Of a stretch of 45,120 nucleotides of DNA, positions 9,148 to 16,675 are shown one piece after another. The DNA lies in assembly GCA_937136025.1 (NCBI GenBank), contig CAKZOC010000121.1, positions 1 to 45,120 of the forward strand, read 5' to 3'. Position numbers and translations under genes: made by a program. Numbering within the stretch: the stretch's first letter is position 1; each line of letters opens with the position of its first letter. The notes below the pieces were generated by a model, which was not told the origin of the DNA, ran no database searches, and saw only the letters and a program-made list of their open reading frames with translations. The DNA is from an uncultured Bacteroidota bacterium (GTDB taxonomy: Bacteria; Bacteroidota; Bacteroidia; Flavobacteriales; Flavobacteriaceae).

Positions 9148-9363
9148 ATGAAGACAAAAAATCTACTCAAGGGTTCCTTCAACGTATTTACATTGCTCCT
9201 GTTGCTCATTATAGCCACGGTACTTATCGCAGTGCCCTTTCTTCTATTAGATCACTTTTTTAGCCTGGAAGTGGCTTATCTGGCCTACATCATGGTCGTC
9301 TTCGTTCCTCCGGTCTATGCCTTTATAAAACGGCGCATCTTCAATTCCACAAAACCCTCCTAG
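9148..9363 (+). CDS. Small two-helix membrane protein
   Basis: Seventy-one residues starting at ATG 9148 (MKTKNLLKGSF). Two hydrophobic helices (about 13-33 and 39-57) are followed by a basic tail (KRRIF). The frame is open further upstream, but that stretch is hydrophilic and overlaps an intergenic GC-rich segment, so the internal ATG is preferred. Function is unknown. Confidence 0.5.
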   Translation: MKTKNLLKGSFNVFTLLLLLIIATVLIAVPFLLLDHFFSLEVAYLAYIMVVFVPPVYAFIKRRIFNSTKPS

Positions 9364-9569
9364 AGTCTTGGATGATTATCCAAAAACCTCGGCTGAAGTC
9401 ATCCTAAAGAGAAGAGCCTTACCTCTGAAAAGGCCTGAGACGATGTGTTTAGATTTCCGGTCGGAGGTAAATTCTCGAATCACGCTTCCCGGTTCTATTC
9501 AAAAAAAGCGGCTTACCTTTACGGGAATGACCCAAGTGCTGAGTCGCGATGGGATGATAAATTGAAACA

Positions 9570-9779
9570 ATGATCAAAAAATTAGTCTTTATTACAACCC
9601 TTTCGGTGTTCTTGTCCGGATGCAATATGAATCCCAGCAAGGAAGCGAGAATTCAGAAACTTGAAACGGAGATCCGGCAATCTTTAGATAAAATCGACGC
9701 CCTGGAGACCCGGGTTCAAACGCTAGAAAGCCAGAACGAAGCACTTCAAAAGAGGCTTCTTGAGATTCAGGATCAATAG
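9570..9779 (+). CDS. Small coiled-coil lipoprotein
   Basis: Sixty-nine residues with a lipoprotein signal ending LSGC (Cys18). A continuous heptad-like coiled coil follows from about 28 to 67 (IQKLETEI, IDALETRVQTLESQ, LQKRLLEIQ). It resembles small Lpp-like envelope proteins in layout only. The preceding 206 bases hold a short TTGGAT/ATCCAA hairpin at 9368-9383 but no gene. Confidence 0.65.
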   Translation: MIKKLVFITTLSVFLSGCNMNPSKEARIQKLETEIRQSLDKIDALETRVQTLESQNEALQKRLLEIQDQ

Positions 9780-9875
9780 TGAAAATCGATGGTTACTGAA
9801 TCGCGACCGCTTTAAGAAACCTTCAAAACAATGGCCTGTTCAGCCTTTCAGAAACGAGCTTAAAAAAACCACAAC

Positions 9876-10385
9876 ATGATTCACCCAAACTACCCAAAGT
9901 CCTTTTCTCATATAGGGATTACAGTTCCTGACATAAAAAAGGCTGTAGATTTTTACAGCCGCGTGATGGGGTGGTATATCATTATGCCCCCTTCCAAAGT
10001 CCTGAAGGAAAGTGAAACGGCCATCGGGCAGATGTGCATCGATGTTTTCGGAGAGGACTGGGACGTTTTTGAAATTGCCCATATGTCCACTTCAGATGGT
10101 ATTGGCATTGAATTGTTCGCCTTCCCCCATGGGATCAAAGAAGCACCGGATTTCAACCCGTTTAACACCGGGCTTTTTCATTTCTGTGTGCAAGACCCGG
10201 ATATTGAGAATTTAATGCAGAAAATCGTCGAAAATGGAGGAAAACAACGCATGCCCATACGCGAATACTACCCCAATGAAAAACCATACAAAATGGTTTA
10301 TGTAGAAGACCCCTTTGGCATTGTGTTCGAAATTTACTCCCATAGCTACGAACTGACCTACTCTTCAGGGGCCTATCAGAAATAA
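9876..10385 (+). CDS. VOC (glyoxalase/dioxygenase fold) family protein
   Basis: The 169-residue protein has the two beta-alpha-beta-beta-beta modules of the vicinal oxygen chelate superfamily: FSHIGITVPDIKKAVDFYSRVMGWY at the start of the first, and FHFCVQDPDIENLMQKIVENGG plus YVEDPFGIVFEIYSHSYE in the second. Candidate metal ligands are His12, His102 or so, and Glu in FEIY. Family members include glyoxalases, dioxygenases and lactoylglutathione lyase-like proteins, and the substrate cannot be assigned. Confidence 0.78.
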   Translation: MIHPNYPKSFSHIGITVPDIKKAVDFYSRVMGWYIIMPPSKVLKESETAIGQMCIDVFGEDWDVFEIAHMSTSDGIGIELFAFPHGIKEAPDFNPFNTGLFHFCVQDPDIENLMQKIVENGGKQRMPIREYYPNEKPYKMVYVEDPFGIVFEIYSHSYELTYSSGAYQK

Positions 10386-10441
10386 TACCTCTGAACCCAG
10401 GGGCTAAAAAGGATCTTTAAGAAAATAAAAACCACCTAACC

Positions 10442-12631
10442 ATGATATTCAAGACGTTTAAAACGCTTCTCTTTGTTTTCCTGTTTTCCATTTGTTTTAT
10501 GGGGACTGCCCAGGTCAACTGGACAAACGACGGCGATTCTTATTTTAAACTGGAAAATAACGAGCTCAAAACCTATACCCTCCCGGGGCATGAGTCCACA
10601 ACGGTTATTTCCAAAGCACAACTCACTCCTGAAGGTCACTCAGAACCCCTGGAAGTTGCCCATTTTTCGTTTTCATCAGATCAGCAGAAAATACTCCTGT
10701 TTACAAATACCCAACGGGTTTGGAGGTTGAACACCAAAGGAGATTACTGGGTTTTTGACTTTAAAACCCATACGTTGAAGCAGCTTGGGCAAGGCCTTCC
10801 CCCGGCCTCCCTGATGTTTGCCAAATTCTCCCCGGATGGCACCAAAATCGCCTATGTTTCGGAAAACAACATCTATAGCGAAGACTACCAAAGCGGCAAC
10901 ATTCAACCCTTAACGACCAACGGCACTGTTACTTTAATTAACGGGACTTTTGACTGGGCGTATGAGGAAGAATTTTTCTGCAGAGATGGTTTTCGATGGA
11001 GCCCGGACAGCCAATCTATAGCCTACTGGCAAATCGATGCCAGTGCGATAAAGAAATTTTATATGATTGACAATACAGATTCGATCTATTCACAACTCAT
11101 CCCTTTGGAGTATCCTAAAGTGGGGGAAAGCCCGTCTGCCTGCCGGGTAGGAGTGGTACAACTCTCGGATGCCGAAACTACCTGGATGAATATCCCGGGA
11201 GACCCCTCCCAGAATTATCTGGTAAGAATGGAATATATTCCAAATACCAATGCGCTTTTACTCCAGCAGTTAAACCGTAAACAAAACAAGAGCACACTCT
11301 ACAGGGCAGACGCTTTAAACGGAAGGGCAGAATCGATTTTTGAAGAATCGGATGAGGCCTGGGTAGATATGTTTCAACTGGGCAATCCCTATGCCATAGA
11401 CTACACCAACAACTTCAGTTTTCTGGAGAAAACAAAGGGTATTCTCTGGGCTTCTGAAAAAGACGGTTGGCGGCACCTGTACCAGGTTTCTTTAGAGGGA
11501 AAGCCCGAGGTTCTGATCACCAAAGGGGACTTCGATGTGATAGATGTTAAGCACATCAATGCCAAAGAAGGGAATGTGTATTACCTGGCCTCACCCGGGA
11601 ATGCCACCCAGAAGTATTTGTACAAATCAAAACTAAACGGAAAAGGGAAAAACGAAAGGCTGAGCCCCGAAAGCCTTGCGGGTACCCATGATTATTCCTT
11701 TTCTTCCAACGGCGTCTATGCCCAGCATACTTTCTCAAATCACTTTACCCCTTCGTCAAAGGAATTCATAACCGTCTCCAACCACAAAGCCCTGACTCTA
11801 GAGGAAAGCATCACAGACAATCTTAAAAACATAGAAAAGGAGCCGACCATGGAGTTTTTTACCATTACCACGGAAGACGGCGTTGAAATGGACGGATGGA
11901 TGGTAAAACCGATCCCTTTTGATCCCTCCAAAAAGTACCCGGTAGTCTTTTATGTCTATTCTGAACCGGCGGGCACAACGGTAAATGATACCTATAACGT
12001 CGGACGGAACTGGTTTTATCAGGGCAATATGGCTGAGGATGGGTATGTTTATATTTCTCTGGACAACAGGGGTACGCCTGCTCCCAAAGGACGGCAATGG
12101 AGGAAGTCTATTTACAGAAAAATTGGTGTGGTGAATATCCGGGATCAGGCTATGGCCGCCCGTGAAGTTCTAAAATGGGATTTTGTGGACCCGGAACGGG
12201 TCGCGGTTTGGGGCCATAGCGGTGGGGGTTCGGCTACCCTGAATTTAATGTTTAAGCATCCCGATATCTATAAAACCGGTATTTCGCTGGCCGCAGTCGC
12301 CTATCAGCTGACCTATGACAATATCTACCAGGAACGCTACATGGGTTTACCCCAGGAAAACAAAGAAGATTTTATTATGGGATCTCCCGTTACCCATGCG
12401 AAGCATTTAGAGGGAAATTTGCTTTATATACACGGGACCGGAGATGACAATGTCCACTATCAAAATGCGGAATTACTAATAAACGAACTGATTAAACACA
12501 ATAAGCAATTTCAATTCATGCCGTATCCGAATCGCTCCCACGGGTTTAGTGAAGGAGAGGGCACCTGGGATCACCTCTCCACTTTATACACGAATTACCT
12601 CAAACTTCACTGCCCTCCGGGAGGAAGGTAA
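10442..12631 (+). CDS. Dipeptidyl peptidase IV-type S9B serine peptidase
   Basis: The 729-residue enzyme has a signal peptide (ending GTAQ), an N-terminal eight-bladed propeller (about 40-460) and a C-terminal alpha/beta-hydrolase domain. The catalytic triad is visible: Ser593 in GHSGGGSA, Asp668 in HGTGDDNVH and His700 in RSHGF. DWAYEEEF near residue 178 is the DPP-IV double-Glu motif that binds the peptide N-terminus. It probably removes X-Pro dipeptides from peptides in the periplasm. Length matches the bacterial family. The gene ends 17 bases from the convergent ABA4-like gene. Confidence 0.93.
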   Translation: MIFKTFKTLLFVFLFSICFMGTAQVNWTNDGDSYFKLENNELKTYTLPGHESTTVISKAQLTPEGHSEPLEVAHFSFSSDQQKILLFTNTQRVWRLNTKGDYWVFDFKTHTLKQLGQGLPPASLMFAKFSPDGTKIAYVSENNIYSEDYQSGNIQPLTTNGTVTLINGTFDWAYEEEFFCRDGFRWSPDSQSIAYWQIDASAIKKFYMIDNTDSIYSQLIPLEYPKVGESPSACRVGVVQLSDAETTWMNIPGDPSQNYLVRMEYIPNTNALLLQQLNRKQNKSTLYRADALNGRAESIFEESDEAWVDMFQLGNPYAIDYTNNFSFLEKTKGILWASEKDGWRHLYQVSLEGKPEVLITKGDFDVIDVKHINAKEGNVYYLASPGNATQKYLYKSKLNGKGKNERLSPESLAGTHDYSFSSNGVYAQHTFSNHFTPSSKEFITVSNHKALTLEESITDNLKNIEKEPTMEFFTITTEDGVEMDGWMVKPIPFDPSKKYPVVFYVYSEPAGTTVNDTYNVGRNWFYQGNMAEDGYVYISLDNRGTPAPKGRQWRKSIYRKIGVVNIRDQAMAAREVLKWDFVDPERVAVWGHSGGGSATLNLMFKHPDIYKTGISLAAVAYQLTYDNIYQERYMGLPQENKEDFIMGSPVTHAKHLEGNLLYIHGTGDDNVHYQNAELLINELIKHNKQFQFMPYPNRSHGFSEGEGTWDHLSTLYTNYLKLHCPPGGR

Positions 12632-12648
12632 GTCATAGGGAGCCCTGC

Positions 12649-13128
12649 CTATTCAGATTTTCCCGACAGTGGCGGAATCGATATGACCTCCGGGAAAGGG
12701 ACGGCCAGCTTTCGGGTATAGCCATAGCGAATCAGGGCGTAGAGCAATAATCCAAAGGGGCCGGTCATCAGCGTAAAAAATAGGGGGACGACCATTAATA
12801 ACCGGTTGACGCCTATCCTTCGGGCGTCCAAAGCGATCACCATGGCCGCAAACAGATCAAAGGCCAGGTAGTGGACCCACCCGATTAAAATGGCCTTGGG
12901 GCTTGAAAATGCCTGGGCCAGACCCGCCAGGGATGAACCGGCCTCAGGGTCAAAGCTTCCTAAATCTCCAAATAACAAAACGGCATAGGTGATGGCAAGT
13001 GTCAGGATGATGAGATAAAAGACAATTCTCCCGGTATACTTCCAGGACGGTGCAAAAAGCAACAACAGCCACCCGGGTAAAATCCAGGTATTGGCGATGG
13101 TAAAAAGTGTTTCCAGATCAAACTCCAT
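12649..13128 (-). CDS. ABA4-like (DUF4281) integral membrane protein
   Basis: The 159-residue product (MEFDLETLF start) has four membrane helices and the family pattern of ABA4-like proteins: FTIANTWILPGWLLLLFAP at the front, GWVHYLAFDLFAAMVIALDARR in the middle, and GPFGLLLYALIRYG near the end. The plant homologue acts in neoxanthin formation; the bacterial role is unknown. The frame opens 54 bases earlier, but ATG at 13128 is chosen because a GAGGGG Shine-Dalgarno-like site lies six bases upstream and the product then matches family length. Confidence 0.78.
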   Translation of the reverse strand: MEFDLETLFTIANTWILPGWLLLLFAPSWKYTGRIVFYLIILTLAITYAVLLFGDLGSFDPEAGSSLAGLAQAFSSPKAILIGWVHYLAFDLFAAMVIALDARRIGVNRLLMVVPLFFTLMTGPFGLLLYALIRYGYTRKLAVPFPEVISIPPLSGKSE

Positions 13129-13330
13129 AGTACCCCTCAAGATACGGTTTTTTGAATATCGAATTAAAACAGAATTCACCATGCCCTTTTAACCCGCGGC
13201 CCTAAATTGGAATTCTTTCCCTTTTAAAAACCCACGTTTAATACTATGGTAACCTCCTTTGAAGTGGAATTCCGGAGATTTGTTTCTCAATAATCATTTA
13301 AGCTTCGTTTGAATTAGTTTGGTTGTAAAG

Positions 13331-13356
13331 AGCCGGTCGGATTGGGCCGGCTTTTT
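13331..13356 (+). terminator. Terminator-like hairpin
   Basis: AGCCGGTC (13331-13338) pairs with GGCCGGCT (13345-13352) around a six-base loop with one G-T wobble, and a run of T follows. This is a good intrinsic-terminator shape on the + strand. No obvious gene lies directly upstream on that strand, so it could end a small RNA or act in a leader. Confidence 0.45.
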
Positions 13357-13436
13357 CATGAAAACACACTTCATATCGGTTTTTCAATCCTTACGTCTGG
13401 AGCTTCGAGAATTGCAAACTTCCGGTGAAAAGCGCT

Positions 13437-13480
13437 TTTTATCGATAAGTGGGGCACGATAGTGCAGTTCATCGATAAAA
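13437..13480. promoter_or_regulatory. Inverted/direct repeat of ATCGATAA, possible operator
   Basis: TTTTATCGAT at 13437-13446 and ATCGATAAAA at 13471-13480 form a perfect 10-base inverted repeat. Because ATCGAT is a palindrome, ATCGATAA also repeats directly at a 30-base interval (13441 and 13471). The spacing, close to three helical turns, would suit a dimeric regulator binding 85-130 bases before the small membrane gene at 13565. An RNA hairpin is the alternative. Confidence 0.35.
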
Positions 13481-13564
13481 CGAGGGGTCAGTCCATTTCG
13501 CTGGCGTCATAACCCAGAAGGGCTGAAATTTGTAAGTGAAAATGAATCCCTAAATCCTATCATT

Positions 13565-13735
13565 ATGAAAACAACATTACTACTTAGAGACATTTATTTC
13601 GAAGCGTTCAGAGAACTTGGAAATTTTGTTGTCCGAAATTACTTCAAGGCTTTTGCCTGGTTCAGCTTTGCCATGTTCGCTACGGTAATCTATGCATTCG
13701 TATTCAGAATAGCTACTGGTTTCGCCTTTGTATAA
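13565..13735 (+). CDS. DUF6747-type small membrane protein
   Basis: Fifty-six residues from ATG 13565 to TAA 13733-13735. The layout MKTTLLLRDIYFEAFRELG, NYFKAFAWFSFAMFATVIYAF, then RIATGFAFV matches a short protein widespread in flavobacteria that I recall as DUF6747. It has an amphipathic N-terminus and one membrane helix (about 31-48). Its function is unknown. The assignment is from memory of the pattern. Confidence 0.65.
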   Translation: MKTTLLLRDIYFEAFRELGNFVVRNYFKAFAWFSFAMFATVIYAFVFRIATGFAFV

Positions 13736-13812
13736 AGGCAGAAACACGTGTAACATCTTAGAATTTGTAAAAATGCCCCTGACGGGACTCTTTTACGCGA
13801 ACACTAGTGATT

Positions 13813-13944
13813 ATGAAAAATAGCCCAACCCTTTCGATTTTTTACCAGGTCAGCAGTACCCTGCACCGCTACAGAGGAGCCATCCTCTTCTGGATTTACC
13901 TTATGGCCATTGTGATTTATGCTACCCGTTTGGTAGAATACTAG
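13813..13944 (+). CDS. Tiny single-helix membrane protein, possible
   Basis: ATG at 13813 opens a 43-residue frame: a polar start MKNSPTLSIFYQ, then a basic segment HRYRGA and one hydrophobic helix (ILFWIYLMAIVIYATRL). The arrangement resembles its upstream neighbour (N-terminal amphipathic part, one helix), so the two may be distant relatives. It could also be a chance frame. The following 199 bases lead to the arsenosugar operon and contain its promoter and hairpin. Confidence 0.4.
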   Translation: MKNSPTLSIFYQVSSTLHRYRGAILFWIYLMAIVIYATRLVEY

Positions 13945-14054
13945 ATCCAATACCCCCGAAACAAATACGGTCATGATCCCTGCCCGGGAACCCGGAGTGG
14001 CAAAGGACATCCGATCCGGATACCTTGGCACTTCAACCCTTAAGACCGATGGTA

Positions 14055-14080
14055 TTTGTGCTTTCTATATAATATCTTTG
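14055..14080 (+). promoter_or_regulatory. Candidate promoter of the arsenosugar-type operon
   Basis: TATCTTTG at 14073-14080 is an exact TAnnTTTG -7 box. A TTTG lies at 14055-14058, 14 bases upstream, which is shorter than the usual spacing of about 19. The box is 63 bases before the first start codon, leaving a leader that contains a hairpin. Confidence 0.45.
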
Positions 14081-14092
14081 TAGTTGAACACA

Positions 14093-14124
14093 TACCCGTC
14101 TTTGTTCCTGATAACAGACGGGTA
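14093..14124 (+). promoter_or_regulatory. Nine-base-pair hairpin in the operon leader
   Basis: TACCCGTCT (14093-14101) and AGACGGGTA (14116-14124) are perfect complements around a 14-base loop, and GTTTTAA follows. It falls between the promoter box and the first gene, so it could be an attenuator, a 5' stabilising hairpin, or a palindromic operator. No leader ORF with an ATG lies in this stretch. Confidence 0.5.
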
Positions 14125-14143
14125 GTTTTAACGACTACAAGCC

Positions 14144-14767
14144 TTGTTGAGGTCTTCTTCCCGCGCCCTTCTTATTTTCACCCGGAATCCGGTTCCCGGA
14201 AAATGCAAAACCAGGTTGGCCGCCGCAATCGGTGAACAGGCAGCCCTGAATATCTACATTTATTTACTGCAGCATACAGCCTCCCAATGCGCCGGGCTTC
14301 CAGACGTACAAAAATTCGTGTATTTCAGTGAATCCTTAGGCGATGGCGCAATCTGGGACACCGACACATTTGATTATCGGCTGCAGCAAGGCGCGGATTT
14401 AGGGCTGCGGATGCAACGGGCTTTTGAGGATGCTTTTAAGTCCGGGTATCGCGAAGTGATTGTCATAGGGAGTGACCTGCTCGAGCTGCACACTTCCGAT
14501 CTTGAGCGTGCCTTTGACCTCTTGTCTGAAAACGAGGCCGTCCTCGGACCCGCCCAGGATGGAGGATATTACCTTCTCGGGCTTACGAAGCCCATTCCGG
14601 GTATTTTTCAGAACAAAGCCTGGGGCACAAAAACCGTTCTCAAAGAGACCCTTGGCGACCTCCGGAAATTTAAAACGGCCCTCTTGCCGGAACGAAATGA
14701 TATTGATCAGTACGAGGATATCGAGGGAAACCCGGTATTTGAACCCTTTTTAAAAAAGACTAAATGA
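14144..14767 (+). CDS. TIGR04282-type (DUF2064) glycosyltransferase, arsenosugar biosynthesis
   Basis: The 207-residue protein matches the DUF2064/TIGR04282 family, nucleotide-sugar-dependent GT-A-like enzymes found beside arsenosugar genes. Visible hallmarks are IFTRNPVPGKCKTRLA at 11-26, the central VIVIGSDLLEL, and GPAQDGGYYLLGL at about 137-149. No ATG begins the frame: after a TAA at 14129 the first candidates are tandem TTG codons at 14144 and 14147, so a TTG start is inferred. Its stop overlaps the next start by four bases (ATGA), showing translational coupling with the phosphorylase. It is expected to act in the cytoplasm; the sugar and acceptor are unknown. Confidence 0.82.
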   Translation: MLRSSSRALLIFTRNPVPGKCKTRLAAAIGEQAALNIYIYLLQHTASQCAGLPDVQKFVYFSESLGDGAIWDTDTFDYRLQQGADLGLRMQRAFEDAFKSGYREVIVIGSDLLELHTSDLERAFDLLSENEAVLGPAQDGGYYLLGLTKPIPGIFQNKAWGTKTVLKETLGDLRKFKTALLPERNDIDQYEDIEGNPVFEPFLKKTK

Positions 14768-15579
14768 CTCAAAAACAAGTATCGGCCTCCCTGGACTTTC
14801 TCAAGGGAAAAGGCTTTATGAATCCTGAAATAGGTATTGTCCTGGGCTCCGGACTCGGCCGGATGGCAGACGAAATTGAAGATGCCAAAATCGCGCATTA
14901 CCACAACATTCCATTCTTCCCGTTAGCCACGGTTGAATTTCATAGCGGAAAGCTCGTATACGGGACGTTGGAAGGTAAAAAGGTAGTGGTCATGCAGGGC
15001 AGGTTCCACCTTTATGAAGGATACGCCTTTACGGAAGTCACCTATCCCATACGGGTGATGCACGGTTTGGGCGTTCAAAAACTACTGATATCAAATGCTG
15101 CAGGCGCTGTAAACCTCGGTTTTAAGAAAGGTGAAATGATGCTTCTTGAGGACCATATCAACCTCCAGGGGGGGTCTCCTCTGGCATTTAAAAATGTTAC
15201 AGAATTCGGAGAACGGTTTGTAGACATGAGCGCTCCATATGATGCCGGTTTGCGAGAGGGCCTCCTCCGGATTAGCAGTGAAAAAGGAATTACGCTCAGA
15301 AGTGGCGTGTACGCAGCGGTTACCGGACCTCAACTGGAAACACGGGCCGAATACCGCATGTTGAAAACCCTTGGAGCGGATGCTGTGGGAATGAGTACGG
15401 TGCCCGAGGTGATCGTGGCGAACCAACTGAGTTTACCGGTTGCCGCCCTTTCGGTCCTGACCGATGAATGCGACCCGGATCATTTGGCTCCGGTGAATGT
15501 CGCAGAGATTATTAAAATCGCCAATGAAACTGAACCCCACATGGTCACCTTATTCCGGGGACTTATCGCCAGCCTCTAA
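14764..15579 (+). CDS. Purine nucleoside phosphorylase, predicted 6-aminopurine type
   Basis: The 271-residue protein is a trimeric-class purine nucleoside phosphorylase: GSGLG at 28-32, HSG at 60-62, GRFHLYEGY at 79-87, NAAGAVN at 111-117, and TGPQLETRAEY with Glu192 as the base-binding residue. At the position of the human enzyme's Asn243 (in TN) it has Asp234, within LTDECDPD. From established work, Asn at this site selects 6-oxopurines, while Asp favours 6-aminopurines, as in methylthioadenosine phosphorylase. Here it could release adenine from 5'-deoxy-5'-arsinoyl-adenosine, giving ribose-1-phosphate-type arsenosugar intermediates. General purine salvage is the alternative. The start overlaps the preceding gene by ATGA. 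Confidence 0.88.
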   Translation: MTQKQVSASLDFLKGKGFMNPEIGIVLGSGLGRMADEIEDAKIAHYHNIPFFPLATVEFHSGKLVYGTLEGKKVVVMQGRFHLYEGYAFTEVTYPIRVMHGLGVQKLLISNAAGAVNLGFKKGEMMLLEDHINLQGGSPLAFKNVTEFGERFVDMSAPYDAGLREGLLRISSEKGITLRSGVYAAVTGPQLETRAEYRMLKTLGADAVGMSTVPEVIVANQLSLPVAALSVLTDECDPDHLAPVNVAEIIKIANETEPHMVTLFRGLIASL

Positions 15580-15656
15580 ATGCAGCGGATCTGTAAGTAA
15601 TCTCCACCCGCTACTACTAAACCATAAATCATTCTTATTTAAAACCTTTTTCTCCC

Positions 15657-16622
15657 ATGAGTTATCTTCAAGCCACCTCAGATCTGTACAAAGAAGCGGC
15701 GTTGACACCCGATGTCGGGCTATGTTGTACGACCAATCCGATCTGGCAGCTCCCCGGACTCTCCATTCCCACTAAAATGCTGGAAATGAACTACGGCTGT
15801 GGAAGCACCGTATCGGCCCAGGATCTGACGGCAAATCCGAAGATTTTGTACGCCGGGGTCGGAGGCGGTATGGAACTGCTTCAATTCGCCTATTTCTCAA
15901 GACAAAAAGGCGGGGTTATAGGAGTAGATATCGTAGAAGAAATGCTGGAGGCCAGTCGGGAGAATTTTAAAATTGCCGAAGCCGAAAATCCGTGGTTTTC
16001 TTCTGATTTTGTGGAACTGGTCCACGGAGATGCCCTCAACCTGCCCGTCCCGGACCAGAGTGTGGATGTGGCGGCCCAGAATTGCCTTTTCAATATTTTT
16101 AAGGAAGAAGACCTGCGCAAAGCTGTGGCAGAAATGTACCGGGTGCTGAAACCCCACGGCCGCCTGGTGATGAGCGACCCGGTTTGCGATGTCCCCCTGA
16201 GTGATACCCTTCGCAATGACGACCGCCTGAGAGCCCTGTGTCTCAGCGGCAGCATCCCCGTTAAGGACTATATTAAAATACTCACCGATACCGGTTTCGG
16301 GACTATTGAAGTGCGTGCCAGACGCCTGTATCGAGTCCTCAGTCCGAACCACTATCCAGTTGATACCCTCATTCCGATTGAGTCCATTGAAGTGGCGGCC
16401 ATCAAAGATCCGATGCCTGAAGATGGGCCGTGTATTTTCACCGGAAAGACAGCTATCTATTACGGGAAGGAGGACTACTACGACGATCAGAAGGGGCACA
16501 TACTCTTACAGAATCAGCCTTTGGCCGTTTGCGACAAGACCGCGAAAGCCCTCAGCACGCTCCCTGCGGAAATCTACGTAAGTGAGAGCACCTGGCACTA
16601 TACAGGCGGAGGCTGCTGCTGA
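15657..16622 (+). CDS. arsM: Arsenite S-adenosylmethionine methyltransferase, ArsM
   Basis: The 321-residue enzyme matches the ArsM type found in cyanobacteria and Bacteroidota. It would methylate arsenite to mono- and dimethylarsenicals in the cytoplasm. The SAM site is ILYAGVGGGMELL at 63-75. Cysteines that can bind As(III) are Cys143 (AQNCLFN) and Cys195 (LRALCLSG), which match conserved ArsM positions, with Cys48 (NYGCGS) a likely third. Additional pairs sit at Cys23-Cys24 (LCCTT) and at the extreme C-terminus (GGGCC, 320-321), a feature of this subgroup. A 77-base gap separates it from the phosphorylase and 53 bases from the DUF547 gene. An ArsR repressor is not seen nearby. Confidence 0.87.
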   Translation: MSYLQATSDLYKEAALTPDVGLCCTTNPIWQLPGLSIPTKMLEMNYGCGSTVSAQDLTANPKILYAGVGGGMELLQFAYFSRQKGGVIGVDIVEEMLEASRENFKIAEAENPWFSSDFVELVHGDALNLPVPDQSVDVAAQNCLFNIFKEEDLRKAVAEMYRVLKPHGRLVMSDPVCDVPLSDTLRNDDRLRALCLSGSIPVKDYIKILTDTGFGTIEVRARRLYRVLSPNHYPVDTLIPIESIEVAAIKDPMPEDGPCIFTGKTAIYYGKEDYYDDQKGHILLQNQPLAVCDKTAKALSTLPAEIYVSESTWHYTGGGCC

Positions 16623-16675
16623 ATTTTCAAAATGTAAACCCCGAGGACTCTGGAGTCTGAAGACTTTCCAACCCT

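Larger units (their letters stand above)
13129..13564. other. 436-base intergenic region with several hairpins
   Basis: No protein-coding frame is credible here. The stretch contains a terminator-like hairpin at 13331-13356 and a 10-base inverted repeat built on ATCGAT at 13437-13480 (both listed separately). A small RNA could lie upstream of the hairpin, but no known family was recognised. Confidence 0.5.

Noticed and set aside
9368..9383. TTGGAT/ATCCAA hairpin as a terminator
   Set aside because: Six pairs, low GC, and the bases following it are A-rich rather than T-rich on both strands.
15897..16499. 200-codon minus-strand frame inside arsM
   Set aside because: It is antisense to a well-matched methyltransferase and has no family features.
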